A DNA stretch of 16,323 bases, from contig WSUB01000369.1 in NCBI GenBank assembly GCA_019633425.1, positions 1 to 16,323 of the forward strand, written 5' to 3'. The translations under genes were made by a program, and so were the position numbers. This stretch comes from Tulasnella sp. 424. Taxonomy: Eukaryota > Basidiomycota > Agaricomycetes > Cantharellales > Tulasnellaceae. Positions 7,521 to 16,323 of the stretch are shown here, in pieces (positions within the stretch are counted from its first letter, which is position 1; each line of letters opens with the position of its first letter). The notes below the pieces were generated by a model that had not been told where the DNA came from, searched no databases, and saw only the letters and a list, made by a program, of their open reading frames with translations.

Positions 7521-9495
7521 GGACGGTGGCTTGGGTTAGTCCTTTTCTGTGCCTCATGGACCTCAGCTCTGGGCTAACTGCTCCTGTACAGGCATCATCC
7601 TCGTCTCTGGTATCCCCGCAATGTACCGCCTCGGCCTCCTGTCCATTCAACCCATCCGACGACATCGGAAAACTCTTCGCCCTAACCATCGCCGTCGCCT
7701 ACTTTGGTGTCGCCTTCGTCATCCCGCTCCGCAAATACTTTGTCATCCATCAAAGGCTCGTCTTACCAACTTCCAGTGCTCAGGTGGACTAGCATTATCG
7801 CTCTTGAGAACTATGGCTGGTACCTCGAGTGTGCGTTCTAACTTCGCTTAATCGCCGAACCAAGCTCCTGACCATGATGTTTCCTTCACCTCTCCTTGCA
7901 TGCAGCCTTCTTCGGCGCCGGCATGCTCTCTGGCCTCAACGCTCCCTGGTCTTTCCTTGGCGGCTCGATCCTTGCGTGGGGCATCATCGCTCCCGCTCTT
8001 ATCGTTACTGGCAAAGCTATCGCTGTCGATATTTCGGATGACAAGTCGATGCAAGCTATGAAGTTCAAGACTTTCGATGATCATCTAGATGCCCCCAGCC
8101 CACGGTATTGGTTGCTCTGGCCCGGTGTCCTTATCATGTTGGTCTGTGAGTATACAGTATGCGTTGCTTTACGGGGTGTTGGTTTGCACCATGCTAATTG
8201 CTTCTTAACGTTGCTCTATACTATCCTTCGTCGAGCTCGGAATGTCGTCTGGCTCCCTCATCCGTGCTGCTGGTGGACTGTGCACGACCATCCGCAACCG
8301 CATTGAGCGATACCGCAACAGGAACGTCCCTAACGCCGTGTACGTTGACGAAGACGACAACGACCCTTGCCCAGTACGTGCTACATCTCGTGGCCCCTTG
8401 ATTCTTCGGTTCTAACACCCTTTCCCCGCTCAGCCTGAGGACCGCGTTCCCAACTACGCCTAGATCGGCGCACTCGCCCTCTCCATGCTCCTCTCCCTCA
8501 CCCTCATCTCCACCCAATTCAACGTGAACGTTGGAGAAGTCATCCTCGCCAACATCCCCGGCTTCATCTTCTCCTTCAGCGGCATCCAATCCGCCGGTGA
8601 CACCGACATCAACCCCATCTCCACCGTCACGAGAGCTTCTCGGCTGATCCTTGGTGGCGTCGCCAAAGGACAAGGCTTGGCCCAAGTCGACGGCATGAGG
8701 CTCAACTTGGTCGGTGGTATCGTCGCTGGTGGTGCGGCCGCTCAGAGCACGGATATGACTGGTGATCTGAAGACGGGTCATTTGATCGGTGCCAAGCCGA
8801 AAGTGCAGTTCGTAGCTCAGCTTGTCGGGAGCACCGTGGCGAGTTTCTTGACTGTTGGATTGTGAGTGTACCCCTTCTTCACCCGTGCTCGGGAACAAAT
8901 TCACTGATACACTTTGTTACAAGGTTCGTCCTCTTCACCAAGGCTTCTCCTTGCATCCTCTACCCACCAGAGGACGGTGTATGCGCATACGGTGCTCCAT
9001 CCGTCAGCGCTTGGGCAGCAGTCGTCACGGTCGTGACCGCTCCGAAGCTCCCCATTCCTCCTTCCTCCGGCTACACCGCCATCGGTCTCTCCATCCTCGC
9101 AGCTATCTGCGTCGTCGTCAAGCACCTCTGGATCCCACGCAAGTACTGGCACTGGGTCCCCAACTGGAAAGCTATTGGTTTCGGATTCGTCGTGCCCCAG
9201 GTCTTCTACGCCGTCGCTATGGGTTTCGGCTCCATTAAACTTACTACGTTTGGGAGATCACGAACCCTGCGCAGTTTGACATGTACGGATTCCCGTTCGC
9301 TGCTGGTCTTTTGGCTGGTGAGGGTCTTGGAGGTGTTGTTCAAGCGTTGTTGACTGTTGCTGGGGTTGGTGGTGACGGCATTAGTGAGTGTTACTTTTTT
9401 CTTGATTATAGGTTGTTGGAGTATCTTACTGACTCCCCTTTTCTTCAGCTCGTGGGACTTCCGTTGGCTGCCCGGGATTCGAGTTTTGCGGTTGA
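7515..9495 (+). pseudogene. 5'-truncated, multiply broken OPT-superfamily transporter (YGL114W type)
   Basis: Recognisable blocks of an oligopeptide/metal-peptide OPT transporter appear in order: GGLGIILVSGIPAM; NPSDDIGKLFALTIAVAYFG and PLRKYFVIHQRLV; FFGAGMLSGLNAPWSFLGG; AAQSTDMTGDLKTGHLIGAK; GYTAIGLSILAAICVVVKH; MYGFPFAAGLLAGEGLGG; and the terminal TSVGCPGFEFCG before TGA (9493-9495). Introns with proper borders: 7535-7591, 7831-7905, 8374-8433, 8862-8923, 9384-9448. Lesions: the N-terminal part is missing; net +1 shift near 7640-7657; another frame change with an apparent deletion near 7745-7806; acceptor of the intron starting at 8146 reads AT at 8223-8224 where AG is expected; TAG at 8461-8463 where a Trp codon would fit; shift near 9234-9245. 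Intact members have about 700 residues and many membrane helices and move peptides or metal chelates. This copy cannot make a full transporter. Confidence 0.8.
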
Positions 9496-9884
9496 CGTGA
9501 TGATAGTGACGAGGATTTTGTTTATGATTCCATTTCATCTTTGCAATCGTCTTTACGTGGATTATACCAATGTACCTGTATCTGTCTGCTTAAATAGACG
9601 CCCGACTTTGTTACTTCTAGCTTCTGGTTTCAAGTTGGGCAACCACGAACGGGAATCTAGGAAGATACTAAAAGAACACATTATTATCTTCATGAACCGC
9701 CCGATCGTCGGACCTGCAAGTGAGAATAGATGAGGCGCTTTCGGCTTTCGGCGCCGTGACTTGTGATGTGACATGTGACATGTCTTGTGCCGCGAGGCTG
9801 AGTGACCGGTGTGCGTAAACGGCAGACAACCAACGGCTCCGCTCATCGAAGACCCCATCCAGATAAATTAAAGATTAGAGCTCA
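9496..9884 (+). promoter_or_regulatory. Spacer and likely promoter of the kinase-PSD gene
   Basis: No gene is seen. Near the middle lie an inverted repeat GGCGC...GCGCC (9734-9755), which also contains two CTTTCGG words, and a short array of TGTGACATG-like words (about 9763-9785). No clear TATA box stands at a lectin-like distance from the ATG at 9885; AGATAAATTAAAG (about 9861-9873) is A/T-rich but lies close to the ATG. Assignment as promoter rests on position only. Confidence 0.4.
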
Positions 9885-11218
9885 ATGGACGATTACGATT
9901 ACGAACGATTACGGGAAAATTTAGTGAGTATTGATCTCGTATCTCCCTTTCGGCGCTCGTGAAGCGTGATCTAGATTTGCTCACCACATTCCCAGAATGC
10001 CGCTCTCGCAAGCCTCGAACATCTCGAAGTTAAAGAGAATATGGTAGAAATCAACGATTCTCTTCAATGTACAGGTAATACATGAAAAGCGCCCGCTTAA
10101 GTCTTAAGCTAACGAGACTCCGGGTAGCCGGCGGCTATGGGGACGTTTACAGGGCAACGTTAAAGGGATCGGACAATTCTGTAACTCGGCTTGTAGCAGT
10201 GAAGGAGCTCCGATCGATTGGAGATAATGTTACGCGAACTCGGATTGCAATAGTGAGTTTGTTGCTAAAAACCCAGTGCATTGCTCAAAGCTCGAGCTGA
10301 GTCGACCTTCAGCGTCTTGCCAGGGAGCTTCGAATATGGGGAAGGCTCAAACATCCAAATGTACTCGAGCTTATTGGATATCATCTCAACCCACAAATGA
10401 CCACGGCACGGTTCATCAGCCCCTTCATGGCCCACGGAAACATCGAGGAGTACCTTGACAATACCCACAGCTTAGTGACAGATGCTCTACGCACCAAACT
10501 GGTAGAATCACAGTATCTTTAAATGCTTTTCCAAAGGATGCTCGATTAATATTCGCCTTATAGCTCACGGACGTCTTGAATGGGCTCGTCTACTTGCATT
10601 CATCAAGCCCCCCGATTTGCCACGCCGACATCAAGCCTGTGAGCCTAAAATTCTTCGGAAATGGAAACGAAGTATATATGATTCTATTGCTTTCGTATAG
10701 GGAAACGTCTTGATAACTGATCGGGTCGAAGCTGTTCTCTGTGATTTTGGTCTGGCACGGTTTGTCGACGGACAGCCTTCCGGGCTGACGACGACGAAGA
10801 CAACCAAAGGCTCCATCCGCTATATGAGTCCCGAGCTTCTCGACGGAGACCCGAGGCACACACTTTGTAGTGATGTATGGGCATATGGATGTCTTGTTCT
10901 CAAGGTTTGTCGCTTGCAACATAGTTCAAGTTGCGCACTAATATCGGGGATGCAGGTGATGACTGGCTCTCTGCCATATAGTAGCCGCCGCTCGGATCAA
11001 CAGGTCCTTCTAGCGCTGGCTCTCAGACAACCACCAGCGTCGCCCCCTGATCTGGAGCTCCAAGATGAGATGTTGAAGATCCTGCTGACTAAATGTTGGG
11101 ACATAAATCCCTCTGAGCGACCCCCGGCATCTACGTGCCTGTCTTATCTAAACAAACCAATACCAGACGAACTCCAGCTACAGGGATTGGGGAAAGTCGG
11201 AACGGCTTCCGAGACTAG
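9885..11218 (+). other. TKL-type protein kinase module of the fusion
   Basis: Exons 1-7. All core kinase elements are present: a glycine loop [10 protein letters not shown] (residues 40-49), the ATP-site lysine in VAVK (K65), an early glutamate in [17 protein letters not shown] (E86), the catalytic loop HADIKPGN (H164-N171, with Ala where HRD has Arg), DFG (184-186), SPE in place of APE (212-214), and SDVWAYG (226-232). It ends with the usual CW-x6-RP motif ([11 protein letters not shown]). Catalysis is therefore likely, on unknown Ser/Thr or Tyr substrates. This type of compact TKL kinase is greatly expanded in Agaricomycetes. Only about 39 residues precede the domain. If read as a separate gene without the 11219 intron, it would stop at 11265-11267. 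Confidence 0.88.
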
Positions 11219-14200
11219 GTATGGAGTAGTGCCATCGAGAGGTAGGAGCCGCGAAGCATTGTACTGACATGTATCTTTCAGACAACTTGGATCTGGTTCA
11301 GTACTTGTTGAAGATGCTGTCGTTCAGCCTCCTCCTCCACCTCCCCAAGAAGCCTCAGCGCTCACTTCTGGAGAGCAGCCTGCTGTCATCCTTCGTGTAC
11401 AAGTGGTCGGATGTGCAGACCTCTTGGCTAAAGGCAAGGGCGGGACAAGCAATCCGTATGCATACACGCCGCTTTTTTCCTTCATAGAGACGTACACTAA
11501 CGCCTACGCTCATATCAAAGCTTCGTCGTCGTCAAACTCGGTCGTGAACGATACTCAACACCCGTCGTAAAGCTATCGTTTAACCCCGAATATGCCGCGG
11601 AGAAAGCTACATTTGACTTCCCTATATATCGTTCCGGTGTGGGGTATTTAGGAGCTCTGGAATTGGTTGTATGGGACAAGGCTCTTCTCCGGAAGGATTG
11701 CATCGGCGAGGCTGCCATCCTCTTTGACGAATGGTTTAAGCATCACGAACCCTCTCCTGCTTTTGCGTTCGATGACCCACGTAATAAGGTCAGTTGGATT
11801 CGTCCACCCATCAAGGTTTACAGGTAGCGCTAAACCACTTCCCGCAGCCATTCCCAACGCCAGTTGTCTCTAGCGGGAAGAACACTCAGGCTCAGGGCAC
11901 CATCCAAGTAAAGATCGGATTTGTTCCTATCGATCCCGCATCCCCTCCCAACTATGCCGCGATGTTCTTTGAGTTCCAACAGCTGGCGAAGATGACTGGG
12001 CCCACGTTACATTCGTCTGTTCCCGTGAGTCGCGCCTCCTCTACCTCGAAAGTATAAGGACAAGAAGAATTCTGACCCCAACCACTGTCATGTATAGACC
12101 CGCGGCATTGGAACTACTCTGGTGGGGGAATCTGAAATAGAAGATGACGGTCTGAGCTCTGCCGAGGAGGACTCTGGCGATGAGATGGAAGAAGGGACGA
12201 CTCCAGAGTCCGGAACGTCAACGAGCCCGACCCCAATGTCATCTACTCTTGGCTCAAGGAAGAACGCTCAAACTCCTCGTACCATCACCCCCTCAGCATC
12301 TCAGTCCCTAAAACTCCCGTCAACGAGTCACGGTTTCCTCCCAAAGGTCTTAAGTCTGGGGCTTCGATCAGCCACGTCCGGGAAAGAGGACTTCAAGGGT
12401 GTCCGGACTCCTGAGGGTTTCCGACCTGCAGGCCGTACAGGGAAGAAAATGCCTTCTTTCAAGAAACAGTTCGACAGCAACTTTAACTTCTCGTCGAACA
12501 ATGACACTGTGGGTATCGTCATGCTCCAGATTCAGGGAGCTGAAGATCTTCCGAAGTTGAAGAACAGTAAGCCCAAGGTCTCCGATTATTCATAGCGTAC
12601 CTGCTGACCGAGATGTCCACATTCAGTGACCCGAACCGGTTGGGACATGGATCCGTTCTGCGTCATTTCCTTCGGCAAGAAAGTGTTCCGCACTCGTGTC
12701 GTACGTCACTCTCTCGACCCTGTTTGGGACGAGAAACTCCTATTCCACGTTCACCGATATGAGACAAACTTCCGAGTCAATTTCTCCGTGCTTGACTGGG
12801 ACAAGCTTTCTAGTAATAACAACATTGGAAGCGTTTCATTCGCTCTCTCGGAGTTGATGGCCAGCGTACCCAAACCTGATCCCGACACCATGATCTACCC
12901 TGAGTCAGTGGCAGCCGGAGAATACGATATGACTATATACAAGCTCCCCATAGTCACCGACAAAAATGCTTCTTGGGAATCCAAGCATGCGCCTGTTTTG
13001 AAATTCCGGCATGAGTTCCCCCTCATGGCTCGGAGAGTTTCGATAGCTGATTCACCTATATCTCGTAGTGCCAAATATCAACCGTACCGGGCTCTTCGTC
13101 AGAGGTTCTGGCGTGAGTACCTGAAACAATACGATATGGACGGGAACGATCGAATCTCGCACCCCGAGTTAACATCCATGCTCGACTCCCTCGGATCGAC
13201 TTTGAGCCAGGAGACCATCGACGGCTTCTTCGCTCGGTTCAACCTCTCGCCTAAGGAGGGAGAGATGACTTTCGAACAAGCTACCATCTGTCTTGAGGAC
13301 GCGGTCCACAAGCCTATGGAACAACGCAAACGCGTCACGACAGACCAGCAGGTTCCAGACTCTACAACGCCAATGCTAAGCGACAGCCCCAAGGAGGAAG
13401 CTAATAGACTGCCTTCACTTAGAGCGCTTGACCTTTCTGGCCCTGCTGCTAGACCTCCGAGTGATGCAGCAGTACAAGGGGAGGCTGTTGCCAGCATGCC
13501 TGGCGTCGACACGAACCAATACCCGACCAACAAACCGCTCCAAGTCCCCGCAGGACCTGGCGCTAACCGATCGGTTTCCGACCAGACGGTCCAGACTGCG
13601 AGTGATGCTACTCCGGTCGCACCCAACCAACAGCCCGCGTCGCATTCTGTGCCACCAGTGTCCACTGTACCTCGTTCACCCACCGACTTGCTGAACGAAG
13701 ATTTGGATGAGGCGGGTCGAGGTTCAGGATCAAGCTCCGACGAAATTGTTGAGCGCGTCATTAACATCCGTACTTGTCCTCTATGCCATCGGCCGAGAAT
13801 GAATGCCAAGGGTGAGAGGGATATCGTTACGCACTTGGCGGTTTGCGCAAGCTCGGACTGGGCCCTCGTGGATCGAATGATCGTGGACACTTACGTCACT
13901 CCAAGCCAAGCTCAGAGGAAATGGTTTACAAAGGTCATTGCGAAGGTGTACTCGGGAGCTTATGAGATTGGAGCGGTGAGCAGTTGATTCGTCGACCGGT
14001 CGCGTGACGGGGCAAAGTGCTAATTTACGCTCACATTCAGAACTCTGCCAACATTATCGTCCAGAACCGGGAAACTGGTCAGCTGGAGGAAGAGAAAATG
14101 CAGGGATATGTCAAATTGGGTATTCGGTTGCTTTATAAGGGTGCATCAGGTCGCATGGAGGGGGCACGAGGTATTAATTGGGGACGCAACATTGTTCCGG

Positions 14201-15411
14201 CATTTCATTCTTTCTGACGGCTCCCGATTCCAGCACGTAAGCTTCTCAAGTCCCTGTCAGTCAAGCAAGGTGTCAAATTCGACGTACCTGAGTCGGCGCG
14301 AGAAATCTTGCCGTTCATTGCTTTCCATAACCTTGACACCAACGAAATTCTAGACCCTCTTGATTCATTCAGTGAGTAGTTCGTCATGCCCACGTCACCC
14401 CGTTTACTAACCGCACCCTTGGATGCTTTCAGAGAATTTCAACCAATTTTTCTACCGGTAGGCCTAAGCTCATGCTGCCTAGGTCAAATGGGGGACTGAT
14501 TTAGGGCTCGATTATTAGTAAACTGAAGACAGAAGCTCGTCCACTCTCGGAACCTAATGATCCGAATAGGCTTGTGAGCATTGCCGACTGCCGGGTCATG
14601 CTCTTCGAGTCCGTCGACGAGGCAACCAGGATTTGGATCAAGGGACGAGAGTTTTCAGTCAATCGTTTGCTCGGAGATGCGTACAAGGGTGAAGCGTCAA
14701 AGTTTGTCGGCGGAGCTTTGGGAATTTTTAGGTCGGCGCCTCAGGTGAGTGAAGTTACTTCGGCCGGGTCCTCCTATACCAGACCTCAGCGCTCGGGGTT
14801 GGCGGGTAGGACTATCACCGCTTCCACGTTCCCGTCGATGGAAAGATAGGCAAGATGACGTTTATTGCGGGAGAGTATTATGCAGTGAATGTGAGCGACC
14901 CGGAACACCGCCCTCTGATCAGGTCAACTGAGTCATTTGCCGTCGTAGCCCCAAGCCATCCGGACTTCGTGCGTTCTTCGCTCACCATAAAGTTCACGAG
15001 GTGATCTTACTTCTCTTCCTTTTCTAGCCTGGACGTTTATGGCGAGAATGTTCGTAAGATCGTCCCAATAGACAGCCCTCAGTTCGGACGAGTTATGGCT
15101 GTTTGCGTCGGTGCCATGATGGTCGGTAGTATTGTGACAACAGTCGAGGAAGGGTCAGAAGTGAAGCGGGGAGACGAATTCGGTTATTTCGCATTCGGTA
15201 AGTATTTTCGCGTGAAGATTGCGCTTGATGTCAGCTTTGCTTACGCCGGGGTTTCCGGGCAGGTGGATCCACGATTGTGTGCCTATTCGAGAAAGGGACT
15301 GTTCAGTGGGACGAGGATCTTCTCGTCAACTCCAAGTCCTCCCTAGAGACTCTCGTACGCGTGCGGTCCGGTATTGGCAGATGTGCTCGGGTTCCGAGTT
15401 CGAGCGCATAA
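9885..15411 (+). CDS. Predicted kinase-C2-C2-EF-hand-phosphatidylserine decarboxylase fusion
   Basis: My splice model has 20 exons: 9885-9923, 9996-10074, 10128-10252, 10313-10501, 10564-10638, 10701-10904, 10956-11218, 11282-11455, 11521-11788, 11848-12024, 12098-12566, 12627-13975, 14041-14170, 14234-14371, 14433-14457, 14519-14744, 14810-14890, 14949-14968, 15028-15197, 15263-15411. They sum to 4350 nt, 1449 residues plus TAA, and every junction phase agrees. Residues about 40-315 are a TKL-type protein kinase; 341-346 are six prolines; about 360-470 and 665-790 are C2 domains; 857-868 is an EF-hand loop; about 1180-1449 is the decarboxylase domain. No signal peptide is seen at the N-terminus ([12 protein letters not shown]). 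The decarboxylase half has the length of a whole Psd2 (about 1125 residues), so the kinase is an addition. Alternative: two genes, with an unseen first exon for the second. Confidence 0.7.
11219..11281 (+). other. Intron joining the kinase and decarboxylase exons
   Basis: The donor AG|GTATGG follows kinase codon 324. The acceptor ATCTTTCAG precedes ACAACTTGG. A CTGAC branch-like site lies at 11263-11267, about 14 nt before the AG. Length (63 bp) and signals match the other introns of the gene. The intron is phase 2 and both exons fit. The TGA that would end a stand-alone kinase lies inside the branch site, so a gene finder that misses this intron would call two genes. Confidence 0.72.
11282..15411 (+). 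other. PSD2: Psd2-type phosphatidylserine decarboxylase module of the fusion
   Basis: This part decarboxylates phosphatidylserine to phosphatidylethanolamine; yeast Psd2 does so in Golgi/endosomal membranes. C2 domain 1 (from [20 protein letters not shown]) and C2 domain 2 (from [16 protein letters not shown]) probably bind membranes. The EF-hand loop [12 protein letters not shown] (857-868) is canonical and may bind calcium. A CxxC-x15-HxxxC set (C1071, C1074, H1090, C1094) may hold zinc. The catalytic Asp is probably D1258 (SIADCR), the His lies in DYHRFH (1311-1316), and the self-cleavage motif is GGST (1401-1404), giving a pyruvoyl group from S1403 and an alpha chain of about 47 residues. 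No essential residue is missing. The S/T/P-rich stretches at about 535-650 and 915-1060 are probably disordered. Confidence 0.92.
14949..14968 (+). other. 20-nt microexon in the decarboxylase domain
   Basis: This exon, CCCCAAGCCATCCGGACTTC, encodes PQAIRT plus two bases of the next codon. It is needed to restore the conserved [16 protein letters not shown] stretch and lies between introns 14891-14948 and 14969-15027. Skipping it would shift the frame by two bases. Confidence 0.8.
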
Positions 15412-15490
15412 TCGGTGAGAATAATGATACGGGGTGTCGCTTGTTCGGCAAGACTGTTTCGCCGGCTGCGGTCTCTGGATGGTGTAGGAA

Positions 15491-15496
15491 AATAAA
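15491..15496 (+). terminator. Putative polyadenylation signal of the kinase-PSD gene
   Basis: AATAAA occurs 80 bp after the TAA at 15409-15411, a normal distance for a fungal 3' UTR. The cleavage site is not determined. Confidence 0.55.
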
Positions 15497-16323
15497 GTAA
15501 TACAGATGATATGAATGGCTAGCCATGAAAGAAGAAGCCTATGGATCTACTTTTACTGCGAGTCTTGTGGGTTGATGTGATCGGAGGGAGGGTGGAGAAA
15601 AAAATTGCGGTTAAGCCCCAAGTGGGGAAGGAAGGTGCAGCTCAAGGACGAGAGGCTCTACAGGACAGAAGAAGACCTTTTCACAAGAAAATACAAAATG
15701 GGAAATACGCATGAACCTGCTGAATGGGGCAAGTAACCTGTCAAATGGGGTACTTTCATGTGTATTTACCATTCCTGACTCAGTCGTAGACAGGAGGTTC
15801 AGTCGGTCAAAATGGCACACCGTTCCTGATACCAGGCACCATGTTCTATGTCCGCTTATGAAAGCCTCCACTTGCCTCATACACTCTAAACAGTCAGGAT
15901 GTGCTCTTGCTTAACACTGCTGCTCCCCAAGCCGAAACATACCTTGTGACCTTGATTATTGGGTTGCTTGTCAACCCCTATCCACCTGCCTCATAAATCC
16001 AAAAAGCCGCTGCATCTACGTCTCACGGTTGGTGTGACTTTATAGAACGACGATTCCAGCGAGAGTAGTTTTCAGTATTTACAATCCCAAAGCCACTCAG
16101 CATCCAATGGGCAAAGCAGGATACATATATGTCCGGTTAACACTGGGTGTGGGGTCCCGCTGCCGCAGAACCTGGCTAATAGCCACAAAGTGCTGCGGCA
16201 TTTCATGGCTAACATCTGGCTGATCAAATCAGGTCATCTGGTATCGGGAGATACCTGCAAAATGATTTTAAATCAAATGTAAACATGTCAGTATGCATTA
16301 GCAACAAAATACCGGACATACCA
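15497..16323. other. Downstream region without a recognisable gene
   Basis: I see no protein motif, exon structure or RNA gene on either strand. The longest frame (minus strand 15611-15880, 89 codons) has no recognised domain and no supporting signals. Confidence 0.5.

Noticed and set aside
8221..8904. Minus-strand frame of 227 codons inside the OPT region
   Set aside because: Antisense shadow of the transporter exons; it crosses introns that have good plus-strand signals.
13099..13890. Minus-strand frame of 263 codons inside the PSD region
   Set aside because: It lies opposite the long exon 12, has no recognised domain, and reflects the codon pattern of the sense strand.
15611..15880. Minus-strand frame of 89 codons after the kinase-PSD gene
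   Set aside because: No domain, no promoter or intron evidence, and the length is within chance expectation.
1..16323. CRISPR array, bacterial operon signals, tRNA or rRNA genes
   Set aside because: The DNA is clearly fungal nuclear; no regular spaced repeats, Shine-Dalgarno patterns or RNA gene structures were seen.

Overview
The window looks like nuclear DNA of a filamentous basidiomycete, probably an Agaricomycete. Genes have many short introns (about 51-76 bp) with GT...AG borders and CTRAC-type branch sites. The recognisable families are fungal: H-type lectins, a YGL114W-type OPT transporter, a tyrosine-kinase-like (TKL) domain and a Psd2-type phosphatidylserine decarboxylase. Genus cannot be fixed from the sequence. 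All supported genes lie on the plus strand.

Left part (1-1447): no gene is supported. It holds A/T-rich and G/C-rich stretches and a short degenerate tandem repeat near 908-993.

Middle part (1448-7530): a tandem array of H-type lectin genes at different stages of decay. Lectin 1 (1841-2677) is intact, intronless, 278 residues, with three lectin repeats. Lectin 2 (4160-5308) is a colinear copy split after codon 16 by about 308 bp of foreign sequence flanked by a 4-bp direct repeat. A stop-riddled lectin relic lies at about 5735-6190. Lectin 3 (7294 on) keeps only the first part of its first repeat. Lectins 1-3 share a promoter with a TATA box 124-126 bp before the ATG. The DNA between them contains diverged, paired segments, so most of these 6 kb descends from repeated units.

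At about 7515-7535 lectin 3 runs directly into an OPT transporter gene that has lost its 5' end. This gene (to 9495) is a pseudogene, with frame changes, an apparent internal deletion, a probable dead splice acceptor and an in-frame TAG.

Right part (9885-15411): a single open splice model of 20 exons, all phases compatible, encoding about 1449 residues: an N-terminal TKL-type kinase domain, then two C2 domains, an EF-hand, a CxxC-x15-HxxxC motif and a complete pyruvoyl-type phosphatidylserine decarboxylase with its GGST self-cleavage site. The kinase and decarboxylase halves are joined by a normal-looking 63-bp intron, and the decarboxylase half has no ATG of its own in the joining exon. This kinase-decarboxylase fusion is the most unusual object in the window. 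An AATAAA lies 80 bp after the stop; the last 0.8 kb shows no gene.
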